Made by a program: the position numbers and the translations under genes. Below, in pieces: positions 5,990 to 13,495 of a DNA stretch of 15,048 bases. The DNA lies in NCBI GenBank assembly GCA_046152925.1, contig JBJXFX010000144.1, forward strand, positions 1-15,048, written 5' to 3'. This stretch comes from CAMAUF01 sp046152925. Lineage in GTDB: Bacteria; Chloroflexota; Dehalococcoidia; Tepidiformales; Tepidiformaceae. The stretch's first letter is position 1. Each line of letters begins with the position of its first letter. Under the pieces are notes generated by a model, which saw only the letters and a list, made by a program, of their open reading frames with translations, was not told the origin of the DNA and made no database searches.

Positions 5990-7378
5990 ATGACTAGCCG
6001 CGAGCGGCCCGCACTGCGCGGAATCAGCACCATCACCGTCAAGAAGCCGAAGCGATTGGCTGGCCCGGCCAGCGGCATCTCCCAGGTCGTCGTCGGCTTC
6101 GGCGCCATCCTCGCCGCCGGTACGTTCCTCCTCTGGCTTCCGTTCGCGAACGAGACGGACGGTTCGGCCAGCTTCCTCGAAGCGCTCTTCACGGCCACAT
6201 CGGCCATCTGCGTCACGGGCCTCATCATCGTCGACACCCCCACGTTCTGGAGCCCGGCCGGCGAGGTCGTCATCCTCGTGCTCATCCAGATTGGCGGCCT
6301 CGGCTACATGCTCGGCACGACCGTCATACTCTGGGCCCTCGGCCGCCGCATGGGCCTGCGCGACCAGAACATGCTCCGGCTCTACTACGGCGCCCCCAGC
6401 ATGCGCGAGACCCTGGGCTTCGCGAAGTCGGTGGCCATCTTCACCTTCGTCTTCGAAGCTGTTGGCGCACTCATCCTCTTCGCTGCGTTCTGGCTCGAAG
6501 GCGAATCGCTGAAGGACTCAGCCTGGTGGGGCGTCTTCCATTCGGTCTCGGCGTTCAACAACGCTGGCTTCTCCATCACCGGTGCCGAGATGCTCCCCTA
6601 CACCCACAACCCGGTCATCATGCTCACCATCAGCCTGCTCATCATCGCAGGCGGTGTCGGCTTCATTCCCTTCATCGCGTTCCGCAGGCGCCGCTCTTTC
6701 CGCCGTCTCCCGCTCGATTCCAAGCTGGTGTTCGCCACCACGGGCATGCTCCTGCTCGTCGGCACCCTCTTCTTCACCGTCGTCGAATGGCGCAACCAGG
6801 AGACACTCGGCTCCCTCCCACCGGAGGACCGCGTCATCGTCGCCTTCTTCCACGGCACTGGCGCCCGCACCGCCGGGTTCGCCGGCACGGACGTCGGTGC
6901 TCTGCACGACGAAAGCAAGCTCGCCACCGTCGGGCTCATGTTCGTCGGCGGCGCTGCCGGGTCCACCGCCGGCGGGCTCAAGGTCGGTGCCTTCGCCCTC
7001 CTCTTCGCGGTCATGCTCGCCACCCTTCGCGGCCGCACGGAGGTCAGCTTCTTTCGCAGGCAGGTGCCCGTCGCCATCGTCCAACAGGCCACCACCCTGG
7101 CCCTGTACTACGTGGGCATGGTCTTCGGGTTCTCGCTGGCGCTCACCTTCGCCTCCGATGTCGAGTTCCTCGACGTCCTGTTCGAAACCGTCTCCGCCCT
7201 CAGCACAGTTGGTTACAGCAGCGCCGGTACCCTATCGTTTGGGAACGATGGCCATGTTGTCCTCATTGTCGCGATGCTCTTTGGCCGATTCAGCCCGCTG
7301 CTTGTCGTCCTCTACATCGCAAAGCCGCGCAAGAAGCCGCCGTTCCACCACCCGATGGATAGCGTGCGATTGGGGTAG
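5990..7378 (+). CDS. ktrB: K+ uptake channel subunit KtrB (TrkH/KtrB family)
   Basis: This integral membrane pore-forming subunit takes up potassium together with the cytosolic KtrA ring. The 462 residues, close to the KtrB norm of about 450, contain four pore loops: FTATSAICVTGL (67-78), HSVSAFNNAGFS (184-195), HGTGARTAGFAG (288-299) and SALSTVGYSSAG (402-413). Each keeps its filter glycine (CVTGL, NNAGF, RTAGF, TVGYS). The start is ATG 5990, preceded by GTGGAG (5974-5979). The frame is open back to 5879, but that extension has no family character. The regulatory gene ktrA follows after three bases, so they form an operon. The N-terminal ~30 residues are basic and cytosolic, as expected. A damaged copy of its own 3' end lies directly upstream. 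Confidence 0.95.
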   Translation: MTSRERPALRGISTITVKKPKRLAGPASGISQVVVGFGAILAAGTFLLWLPFANETDGSASFLEALFTATSAICVTGLIIVDTPTFWSPAGEVVILVLIQIGGLGYMLGTTVILWALGRRMGLRDQNMLRLYYGAPSMRETLGFAKSVAIFTFVFEAVGALILFAAFWLEGESLKDSAWWGVFHSVSAFNNAGFSITGAEMLPYTHNPVIMLTISLLIIAGGVGFIPFIAFRRRRSFRRLPLDSKLVFATTGMLLLVGTLFFTVVEWRNQETLGSLPPEDRVIVAFFHGTGARTAGFAGTDVGALHDESKLATVGLMFVGGAAGSTAGGLKVGAFALLFAVMLATLRGRTEVSFFRRQVPVAIVQQATTLALYYVGMVFGFSLALTFASDVEFLDVLFETVSALSTVGYSSAGTLSFGNDGHVVLIVAMLFGRFSPLLVVLYIAKPRKKPPFHHPMDSVRLG

Positions 7379-7381
7379 TCC

Positions 7382-8035
7382 GTGAAGGTTGCAATCCTCG
7401 GCCTCGGCCGCTTCGGTACACAACTCGTCGAAGAGCTCGTCGGCATGGGCGTCGAAGTCCTCGCTGTCGATGTGCTCGACGAGAACGTCAACGAAGTCGC
7501 CGAGCTCGCCACCCTCGCCGCCGCCGGTAACGTCACCGACTTCGGCTTCCTCAGTTCGCTCGAACTGCAGGGCTACGACTCTGTCACGGTCGCCATTGGT
7601 AGCGCCGTTGCCACCAGCGTCCTCCTCGTGCTCACCCTCAAGAAACGCCTCAACATCCACCACGTGGTGGCCAAGGCCAGCACCCTCGATCATGCCGAGT
7701 CCCTGCGACTGGCCGGCGCCGATGTTGTGGTCAGCCCCGAGCAGGAAGCGGCCGTGCGCCTGGCCCACACCCTCGGGCCTTCGAGTCACCTCGGCGAGTA
7801 CCTCTCGCTCGGGCCGACCTTCGGCTGCGCGAAGCTCGACGCTCCCGCTACGGCTGTCGGCAAGTCCGTCGGCTCGCTCGACGCCTTCCGCAAGCACAAC
7901 GTCCTGCTGCTCGCGCTGATCCGCGACAACCAGGTCTCGTTCCGGCCCGACCACGATGTCGTCGTCGAAGCGGGCGACAAGTGGCTCATCGCTGGGGACG
8001 ACCAGCAACTCCGCCGGGCGGGCAGCGCAGGCTAG
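7382..8035 (+). CDS. ktrA: K+ uptake regulatory subunit KtrA (RCK domain protein)
   Basis: This cytosolic gating subunit binds nucleotide and controls the KtrB channel. It has 217 residues (family about 220): an N-terminal Rossmann fold with GLGRFG (7-12) and the acidic Asp30 at the end of strand 2, which fits NAD/ATP binding. An RCK_C domain follows (about 135-215), ending GDKWLIAGDDQQLRR. There is a single RCK unit, so it is KtrA-type rather than the tandem TrkA of enterics. The start is GTG 7382, three bases after the ktrB stop, with no separate strong ribosome site, so translation is probably coupled. It converges on the small minus-strand gene whose stop is 21 bases away. Confidence 0.94.
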   Translation: MKVAILGLGRFGTQLVEELVGMGVEVLAVDVLDENVNEVAELATLAAAGNVTDFGFLSSLELQGYDSVTVAIGSAVATSVLLVLTLKKRLNIHHVVAKASTLDHAESLRLAGADVVVSPEQEAAVRLAHTLGPSSHLGEYLSLGPTFGCAKLDAPATAVGKSVGSLDAFRKHNVLLLALIRDNQVSFRPDHDVVVEAGDKWLIAGDDQQLRRAGSAG

Positions 8036-8056
8036 CGATTCGATAGCGCGCGAGTC

Positions 8057-8275
8057 TTACCCCAGTGCCTTATCCAACTCCGACTCGCTCAGCTTTTCGA
8101 CGACGCTCTTGTCGTGGTCATACGTTCGCTCCACCTTTTCGCGCGCCTGGCGATGTCCGCTCGTGCCCCACGTGTCGTTGTCGCGCGCCTTCGCATCGAT
8201 TTCGTCCAGCGCCAACCGCCCCGTTTCGTCCGCACCCTTCGCCAGGAGCTGGGTGACCTTCTGTTCCTTCGTCAT
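8057..8275 (-). CDS. Small charged hypothetical protein (72 residues)
   Basis: The minus-strand frame begins MTKEQKVTQLLAKGADETGR and ends with TAA. A GAGG ribosome site lies six bases before ATG 8275. The sequence is rich in Asp, Glu, Lys and Arg with two probable helices (about residues 2-30 and 42-70) around a WGTSG turn. It has no membrane segment, Cys or signal peptide. I do not recognise the family. The regular helical pattern and good ribosome site favour a real gene. It is convergent with ktrA. The open frame extends upstream to 8566, but the extension is compositionally poor and has no start signal. Confidence 0.6.
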   Translation of the reverse strand: MTKEQKVTQLLAKGADETGRLALDEIDAKARDNDTWGTSGHRQAREKVERTYDHDKSVVEKLSESELDKALG

Positions 8276-8498
8276 GGACTGCCTCACGTTCGCTTGACGC
8301 CGGTCGCGCCGTGAGACCGCCGTGTGGTTGCTGGAGCGCCAATGCTGCCGCCCCATAGCCGGGCTGATTCCGACCATACACCCGCTAGGGCAGCACGTGT
8401 GGCCCGGCGCCAACCCGCCCTTCGCGATCCCCTCCCCCCGCCATACGCTCCTGACATGCCCCTCCGCTCGCCCTCCACCCCACCGCCACGCCCGCTCA
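8276..8498. other. Intergenic stretch, no gene seen
   Basis: This is the first part of the roughly 450 bases between the small charged gene (start at 8275) and the LLM stub (8731). I see no supported gene, RNA or clear promoter here. It must hold the promoter of the minus-strand gene, but no good hexamers are visible. Confidence 0.5.
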
Positions 8499-8563
8499 AT
8501 GAGCCACATGAGCCTTGGCTCATGAAAACGCGATCCATGAGCCAAAACACGAGCCTGGCTCAT
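8499..8563. repeat. Cluster of ATGAGCC heptamers in both orientations
   Basis: Within 65 bases there are five exact copies: ATGAGCC at 8499, 8508 and 8537, and its complement GGCTCAT at 8517 and 8557. One variant, ACGAGCC, is at 8549. Two pairs form inverted repeats: ATGAGCC-TT-GGCTCAT (8508-8523, perfect) and ACGAGCC-T-GGCTCAT (8549-8563). This looks like a multi-site protein-binding region such as an operator array. It is not an attachment site or CRISPR. Confidence 0.8.
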
Positions 8564-8675
8564 CAAGCCTCATCTTCACCGATGTCCCGCCACGAGCCGG
8601 GCGGAGCCTGCCTCTTGCGGAAACGCCCCCGCGATTGCCCGCATCGCTGACGACCCACCGCGGCGGCTGGCGCTC

Positions 8676-8739
8676 CTCTGTTACCATCACCCCGCTGGAC
8701 GGCCAGTCAAGGCCCCCGGAGGCGACAACCATGGTGAAC
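8676..8739 (+). repeat. Leader repeat, copy B (ribosome site plus Met-Val-Asn)
   Basis: This copy matches 5529-5592 at 57 of 64 positions. It includes GGAGG (8718-8722) eight bases before ATG 8731. Here the leader is followed by LLM monooxygenase coding sequence, which is probably its native context. Confidence 0.9.
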
Positions 8740-8865
8740 TTCGGTCTCAGCTTCTTCCCCACCCACCTCAGCATCAGCCCCGTCAAGGTCGCCATCGAGG
8801 CCGAGCGGCTTCGCTTCGAGTCCCTCTGGATCCCCGAACACTCGCACATTCCCGTCGATACCGCG
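8731..8865 (+). pseudogene. N-terminal stub of an LLM-class (luciferase-like) oxidoreductase
   Basis: After Met-Val-Asn the frame reads FGLSFFPTHLSISPVKVAIE, then ERLRFESLWIPEHSHIPVD. This is the first beta strand, first helix and second strand typical of F420/FMN-dependent luciferase-like monooxygenases, which are about 280-340 residues long. Recognisable similarity stops after about 44 residues at a pyrimidine repeat (8866-8893). The frame stays open to 9348 but runs out of frame through the crotonase gene with no family character. The rest of the TIM barrel is missing, so the gene is truncated, although its ribosome site is intact. Confidence 0.82.
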
Positions 8866-8893
8866 TTCCTCTTTCCTCGTTCCTCTTTCCTCT
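8866..8893. repeat. Tandem 14-base pyrimidine repeat
   Basis: TTCCTCTTTCCTCG (8866-8879) is followed by TTCCTCTTTCCTCT (8880-8893), identical at 13 of 14 positions. It sits exactly where the LLM similarity ends, so it may mark the deletion joint. Confidence 0.75.
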
Positions 8894-8938
8894 TTGCCCC
8901 GCAGTACACTCTCCGCACTCACCCTTGGGGGACAGACC

Positions 8939-9886
8939 ATGCCCTACGACCACATCCTCTACGAAACAGATGGGCGCCTCGCGACCATCACGCTCAACCG
9001 GCCCGAGAAGCTCAACGCGCTCTCCAACGAACTCCGTGGCGAGATGTTCCACGCCATGAAGGAAGCGGAGGCCGACCGCTCGATCGGCGTCATTGTCCTC
9101 AAGGCCGCGGGCCGCGCTTTCAGCGCTGGCTACGACCTCTCGCCGAGCATGCAGGCGCGCGAAAGCTCGCCCTACGTCCACCCCCGCTCCCGGATGCCCG
9201 ACACCAACACCACACACCCAGCCCACTACGACTGGTCGCGCCACGTCCTGCTTGGCAACTGGATCATTTGGGAGCTCGCGAAGCCGGTCGTCGCACAGGT
9301 CCAGGGCTACTGTCTCGCAGGCGGCACCGAGCTCGCCTCGTTCTGTGACTTCCGGATCGTGGCCGATGACGCACAAATCGGTTACCCGCCGGTCCGCGCG
9401 ATGGGCACCATGGACATCATGTGGGCGCCATGGCACCTGCCAATGACCAAGGCGCGCGAGTTCGCCTACGTCGGCGACGCCTTCAGCGGGCGCGACATGG
9501 CCGCGATGGGTTGGGCCACCTACGCCGTCCCACGCGACGACCTCGACGCCTTCACCGAGCGCTTCGCCCGCCGGATGGCGAACATCGACAACAACCTGCT
9601 GATGTATTCGAAGCGCGCCGTCAACCGCCAATACGAAGCCATGGGCATCCGCACCGGCCTCATGTCGGGCACCGATGTCGAAGCGATGAGCAAACACCGC
9701 CCCGAGGCGGGCGAGTTCGGCCGGATTTCTCGCGAACAGGGCCTCAAGGCCGCGCTCGAATGGCGCGACGCGCCCTTCCGCGATTTCCGGGGCGCCTACG
9801 CGACAGCACCCTCCGGCCGGCCGCTCGCAGGCACTGCCGGCGAGCCCGCGCCCGCGCGCCCGCCGCGCGACGGCTATGACGCCTAG
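8939..9886 (+). CDS. Crotonase-fold (enoyl-CoA hydratase/isomerase family) protein
   Basis: This cytosolic acyl-CoA enzyme of 315 residues has the crotonase core: RLATITLNRPEKLNALS (13-29), the first oxyanion loop GRAFSAGYDLS (58-68), and the second oxyanion loop GYCLAGGTELASFCDF. ATG 8939 follows GGGGGA with six bases of spacing; the upstream in-frame start at 8894 lies in the pyrimidine repeat. Of the two hydratase glutamates, the one equivalent to rat Glu144 is present (Glu131), but the one equivalent to Glu164 is Pro151 (YPPVRAMG in place of QPEILLG). Simple enoyl-CoA hydration is therefore doubtful, and isomerase, hydrolase or other crotonase chemistry is possible. The C-terminus has a ~50-residue extension, Pro/Ala-rich at its end. 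A DinB-like gene follows nine bases downstream with its ribosome site overlapping the stop, so the two are co-transcribed. Confidence 0.9.
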   Translation: MPYDHILYETDGRLATITLNRPEKLNALSNELRGEMFHAMKEAEADRSIGVIVLKAAGRAFSAGYDLSPSMQARESSPYVHPRSRMPDTNTTHPAHYDWSRHVLLGNWIIWELAKPVVAQVQGYCLAGGTELASFCDFRIVADDAQIGYPPVRAMGTMDIMWAPWHLPMTKAREFAYVGDAFSGRDMAAMGWATYAVPRDDLDAFTERFARRMANIDNNLLMYSKRAVNRQYEAMGIRTGLMSGTDVEAMSKHRPEAGEFGRISREQGLKAALEWRDAPFRDFRGAYATAPSGRPLAGTAGEPAPARPPRDGYDA

Positions 9887-9895
9887 GAGCCACCA

Positions 9896-10319
9896 ATGCC
9901 CGCAACCGTCCGCGAAACAGTGATCCAACTCCTCGAATCGACCCGCGACATGGTCGACCCGCTCCTCGCGCTGCCCCCCGAGGAGCTCACCATGCCCTCG
10001 TCCCACGTCTGCGCACAGGAGAAGGATCTCTGGGCCTTGCTCACGAACGACATCGACCACGAGACGATCCACGCCGGCCAAGTGCTGGAGGCCCGCTACG
10101 AGGACCGGGTCACCGCCTCGCCGATGGACACGGCTCGTCGCCGAGTGGCTCGTCGCGCGGGCACGCTTCATCGCAAGCTTCGTCGGCATGACCGACGAAC
10201 AGTTCAACAGCGAGACCGCGCCTGGCGCCTGGAGCTACCGCGTCGTCGCCAAACACATCCTCGAGCTCGAGCAGCACAGCCTCAAGACCATCACCGCGGA
10301 CCTCGCCGCCCGCGGCTAA
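9896..10319 (+). pseudogene. DinB-like four-helix protein, interrupted by a frameshift
   Basis: ATG 9896 follows AGGAG (9885-9889). Residues 1-76 read well (MPATVRETVIQLLESTRDMV, then LLTNDIDHETIHAGQVLEARYE). Near 10124 the sensible reading moves by one base. From 10125 the next frame gives 64 residues (WTRLVAEWLVARARFIASF, then GAWSYRVVAKHILELEQH) and ends at TAA 10317-10319. A single extra base around 10124 explains it. Joined, it is about 140 residues, with His55, His59, His120 and His127 in helix contexts like the metal-binding His of DinB/YfiT proteins. The assignment to DinB is moderate. In the unshifted frame, translation runs to 10435 with Arg-rich nonsense. A sequencing error is a possible cause. 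The stop codons of this gene and the convergent DUF2079 gene overlap. Confidence 0.75.
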
Positions 10320-11737
10320 GGCGGGTCCGCGGCGATGCGGCGGCGCACCTCGACCCCAGCCTTCGCGAACACCCGCTCCGTGAGCGGTTCGAGCCGCGCG
10401 CGTTCCGCAGCGAAGCCGCCCGCCAGCGATTGTGAGCTCCGGTGGCCTCCATCATCGAAGACAAACCACTCCGCCCGCGCAACGCTATCCGGGAATTCGT
10501 ACGCCTTCCGCCGATGCGTGAGCCGCGCGAGCACGTTCGATTGGGCCGCAACGCGCGCATCCGCCGGCACGACGTCGAGGGCCGCGGCCAGCGCGGCCCG
10601 GTCCTCGGCGCTTCGAGGATCATCGCCCAGCCACGGCCGCAACGGGCTGAACGCCAGGAACCCCGCGACCGCCGGCGCCACCAGAACGACCGGAGCGACC
10701 CACCGCCACCGCCCCATTGCCGCGGCGCCCACGATCCCGGCGACGATCAGCAGCGGCAGCCCGTTCGCGGCGTAGTGAAACTCGAGCTCCGCCTGGGGCG
10801 TATGGCCGGAGAGCGCAGCCAACACGAGCACCGGCAACGCCGCGACCACCAACACGGGCCGCCGGAACGCGCACACCGACGTCACCGCGGCACAAAGCAG
10901 CACGCTCCACCAACCGCCCTCGGTGATGAACGCCCGCGGGACCTCCCAGGGATGCAGCAGGATCGCCCGGACGACGCCGCCGTCGGTCGTCCCGCCGGCG
11001 ATGTGGCCGAACCGCGCGACGAGGTCGCTATCGGCCCCGTCGCGGGCCCACGGCATCACCAGCCCGACCACGACCACGAGGTAGGCCGCCGCGAGCCCGG
11101 CGGTCCAGGCGCCACCGGCCCGGTAGCCGCGCGTCCACAACAGGACACCGAGGAACATCGCGGCGAACGCGGCGTCCTCTTTGAGGGCCAGCGTTGCCAA
11201 TGCCAGGCCAGCGGCGAGCCTTGGCCGGCCCGCGAAAGCCGCCCAGGCCGAGGCAAACACCGGAAGGCCCACCATCACCTCTGGGTGGAAGTCGAAGTCC
11301 GCCCCGCGATGGAGGTACGGGTTCATCAAGTACCCGGCCGCCGCTGCCAAGGCCGCCGCTGGTGCGAGCCCGGCCCGGCGCGCCGCGCCAAACAGCGGGA
11401 CGGCCGCCGCCGCTGCGACCAAGTTCTGGGTGAGCATCAGCAGCGGCGGGCCGGCGCCCATCCAGTACGCCGGCACAAACAGAAGGAGCACCGGTTCGGC
11501 GTGCTGGCCCAAAAAGCTGTAGTCGATGAAGGTCGAATCCCAACCGTTGCCCTGGGACACGTTCCAGATGATCTGGTCGAAAAACGCGAGGTCGAACGCG
11601 GAGGTTTCGTAGTTCACCCAGCGCGCCCAGGCGTGCGCCGCAGACCACCATGCGGCAAGCAGCGTCAGCCCGGCGGCTGCCAGCCACCAGCGGTCGAACC
11701 GCCGGCCACGGATACAGGCACGCCGGCTAACGCCCAC
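10316..11737 (-). CDS. DUF2079 integral membrane protein (putative GT-C-like transferase)
   Basis: This is a multi-spanning membrane protein, 473 residues from GTG 11737. Family marks of DUF2079 are FDLAFFDQIIWNVSQG near residue 48, GQHAEPVLLLFVPAYWM, NPYLHRGADFDFHPEV and LALKEDAAF. About ten hydrophobic segments follow, and then a soluble tail. The architecture resembles GT-C glycosyltransferases that use lipid-linked sugars at the outer membrane face, although the biochemical role of DUF2079 is not established. The start is uncertain. GTG 11737 overlaps the GT2 stop by 11 bases, and a TTG at 11791 would add 18 Arg-rich residues. The upstream partner is a DPM1-like GT2, which could supply polyprenyl-phosphate sugar. 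It is the last gene of the minus-strand operon. Confidence 0.87.
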   Translation of the reverse strand: MGVSRRACIRGRRFDRWWLAAAGLTLLAAWWSAAHAWARWVNYETSAFDLAFFDQIIWNVSQGNGWDSTFIDYSFLGQHAEPVLLLFVPAYWMGAGPPLLMLTQNLVAAAAAVPLFGAARRAGLAPAAALAAAAGYLMNPYLHRGADFDFHPEVMVGLPVFASAWAAFAGRPRLAAGLALATLALKEDAAFAAMFLGVLLWTRGYRAGGAWTAGLAAAYLVVVVGLVMPWARDGADSDLVARFGHIAGGTTDGGVVRAILLHPWEVPRAFITEGGWWSVLLCAAVTSVCAFRRPVLVVAALPVLVLAALSGHTPQAELEFHYAANGLPLLIVAGIVGAAAMGRWRWVAPVVLVAPAVAGFLAFSPLRPWLGDDPRSAEDRAALAAALDVVPADARVAAQSNVLARLTHRRKAYEFPDSVARAEWFVFDDGGHRSSQSLAGGFAAERARLEPLTERVFAKAGVEVRRRIAADPP

Positions 11738-12506
11738 GGCAACGGACAGCCCAAAGCAGCGCCGCTCCCGCGACCCCCGCCGGGACGCCAAGCCGGCGTA
11801 GCGCGCGTCCGTCGAGCGTACGCCAGCGCACCCGCGCGATCGTCGCCAAAATGCGGACGCCGGCGCGGAAGGACGCGCGCAGGTCGCCGCTCACCTTGGA
11901 CGCGCCGCCGCGCCGATGGCGATAGCCCGTCGGGACCTCCGCGATCGCCCAGCGATGTTGCAACGCCAAAGCAAGCAGCTCGACCGTCCACCCGTAGGTC
12001 TGCTCGTCTTGGCGCAACCCCGCGATCGCGGGCCGCGAGACGGCCTTGAGCGGGGCCAAGTCGTGGAGACGCCGCCCCCACCCGAGCCAGAGCAACCAGC
12101 CACAAAGCCAGTTCCCGAACCGCGCCGCCGGCGCGATCGACCCCGGTTCCACCCGTCCGCCGCCCCGTACGGCGAGCGCGAGCGCCGCCCCGGCCGCCAA
12201 GGCCTCGACCAGCGCCGGGATGTCCTCGGCGCAATCGCTCCCATCCCCATCGAGGAAGACGACGACGTCGCCATCGAGCGGGACCGCCCGCAGCCCAGCC
12301 AGGCAAGCGCGCCCGTATCCAGCGACCGGCTCCCGGACGACGAGCGCCCCGGCCGCCGTCGCCTCTTCCATCGTCCGATCTCGCGAACCGTTGTCGGCGA
12401 CGATGACGGTGATGCCCGGCCAGGCCGCCTGGACCTCACGCACGACGCCCCCGATCGTCGCCTCCTCATCCCGTGCGGGGACGACGGCCCAGACCGATGA
12501 GGTCAC
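11727..12506 (-). CDS. Family 2 glycosyltransferase (polyprenyl-phosphate sugar synthase-like)
   Basis: This GT-A enzyme has 259 residues. It shows VVPARDEEATIGG (8-20), the nucleotide-sugar strand VIVADNGSRDRT (34-45), the helix signature GYGRACLAGL, and the metal-binding DGD (86-88) in FLDGDGSD. That pattern fits the DPM1/undecaprenyl-phosphate transferase branch. GTG 12506 is chosen because GTGA overlaps the radical SAM stop, a standard coupling arrangement; the frame could extend to GTG 12536. There is one hydrophobic stretch near residues 122-140 and one near the C-terminus, so membrane association is possible. The likely product is a lipid-linked hexose used by the neighbouring DUF2079 protein; that is inferred from context. 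Confidence 0.9.
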   Translation of the reverse strand: MTSSVWAVVPARDEEATIGGVVREVQAAWPGITVIVADNGSRDRTMEEATAAGALVVREPVAGYGRACLAGLRAVPLDGDVVVFLDGDGSDCAEDIPALVEALAAGAALALAVRGGGRVEPGSIAPAARFGNWLCGWLLWLGWGRRLHDLAPLKAVSRPAIAGLRQDEQTYGWTVELLALALQHRWAIAEVPTGYRHRRGGASKVSGDLRASFRAGVRILATIARVRWRTLDGRALRRLGVPAGVAGAALLWAVRCRGR

Positions 12507-13495
12507 AGCGCCCAATCCGAACCACAGCGGGCGCACGCCTCATTCGGCTCGCCCTCCTGCATCCGCTGGCGCCAGGCGTCGTAGCGGTCGCCCTCCCAGA
12601 CCTCGGAGATCGGGTTTGCGAAGACGTTTCCGAGGACGAGGCCCGCGTACGGCGCCGCCGTGAACGGGGCCATGCAGCAGGGCAGCGCGTTCCCGTTCGC
12701 CGTGATGTACATCAGCCGGAACGGACGCCAACAGCCGCGCCACGGGGCGTCGGCCGCGCTCGGCGCCTCGGCTTTCGGCAACGCCTCCTGGGAACCGCGC
12801 AACGTCACGCCAAGCGATGCCCCGAGCGCAACCGCGTCCGCAAGGAGCTGCTCTTCGTCTTCGGTTACGCGTCCGAAAAGCGCTTGCTCTTCGAGCGCGT
12901 TCCCGCGGCCCGAAAACACCAGCCGCTGCAGGTAGACCTCCTTGATCCCGGACGCCGCGGCAACCCGGACCAGCGCGGGCAGCTCGGCGATGTTCATCTT
13001 CAGCCCCGTCATCCAGAGCGAGACGCGCGGCGTGGCGCTGCCCAGTTGGTCGCGGACCCGCGTGAGCGCCGCGGCGTTCGCCAACACGCGGTCGAAAACA
13101 TCGGCCCCGCGCACAGCGAGGTACGTACTTGCCTCGGCCGCGTCGATCGAGATGCGCGCCTCATCGAGGCCTGCCTCCACCAGCTCGCGCGCAAGCTTCC
13201 CTCGGAGGAGCAAGCCGTTGCTGTTGAACAGCGCATAGGCGCCCCGCGCCTTCACGAGCCGGAGGATCTCGACGAGGTCGGGGTTGAGCGTCGGTTCACC
13301 GATCCCGTGGAGCACGACGCGGTCGACACGCGGGAGCTGGTCGAGGAATTCGCGGACGCGGTCTGGCGAGAGGTCGGCCTCCTCCTCCTCCATCCCCCAG
13401 GACTGCGGACACGTCGTGCACTTGAGGTTGCAACGGTTCGTCACCTCCAAGTACAGCTCGACGGGCAACGGCGTCGGGGTGAAGGGCTCAGGCAT
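12503..13495 (-). CDS. Radical SAM protein with SPASM-type C-terminus
   Basis: This 330-residue S-adenosylmethionine radical enzyme has the [4Fe-4S] motif C22-NLK-C26-TT-C29 followed by HGIGEPTL (63-70), the SAM-contact motif, and ISIDAAEASTY. Its C-terminal region holds Cys255, the pair Cys273-Cys274, and Cys321/Cys324 (CARC), with GNVFANPISEVW between them. That is a SPASM-like auxiliary cluster domain with fewer cysteines than the full seven. ATG 13495 overlaps the upstream DUF2064 stop by eight bases. A longer open frame to 13705 is only the antisense of the neighbour. The substrate is unknown. SPASM enzymes modify peptides, proteins or sugars, and the company of two glycosyl-type transferases points to surface glycan or lipid modification. 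Confidence 0.9.
   Translation of the reverse strand: MPEPFTPTPLPVELYLEVTNRCNLKCTTCPQSWGMEEEEADLSPDRVREFLDQLPRVDRVVLHGIGEPTLNPDLVEILRLVKARGAYALFNSNGLLLRGKLARELVEAGLDEARISIDAAEASTYLAVRGADVFDRVLANAAALTRVRDQLGSATPRVSLWMTGLKMNIAELPALVRVAAASGIKEVYLQRLVFSGRGNALEEQALFGRVTEDEEQLLADAVALGASLGVTLRGSQEALPKAEAPSAADAPWRGCWRPFRLMYITANGNALPCCMAPFTAAPYAGLVLGNVFANPISEVWEGDRYDAWRQRMQEGEPNEACARCGSDWAL

Noticed and set aside
8499..8563. CRISPR array or attachment site for the ATGAGCC cluster
   Set aside because: The unit is only seven bases, has irregular spacing, occurs in both orientations, and has no integrase, tRNA or cas gene nearby.
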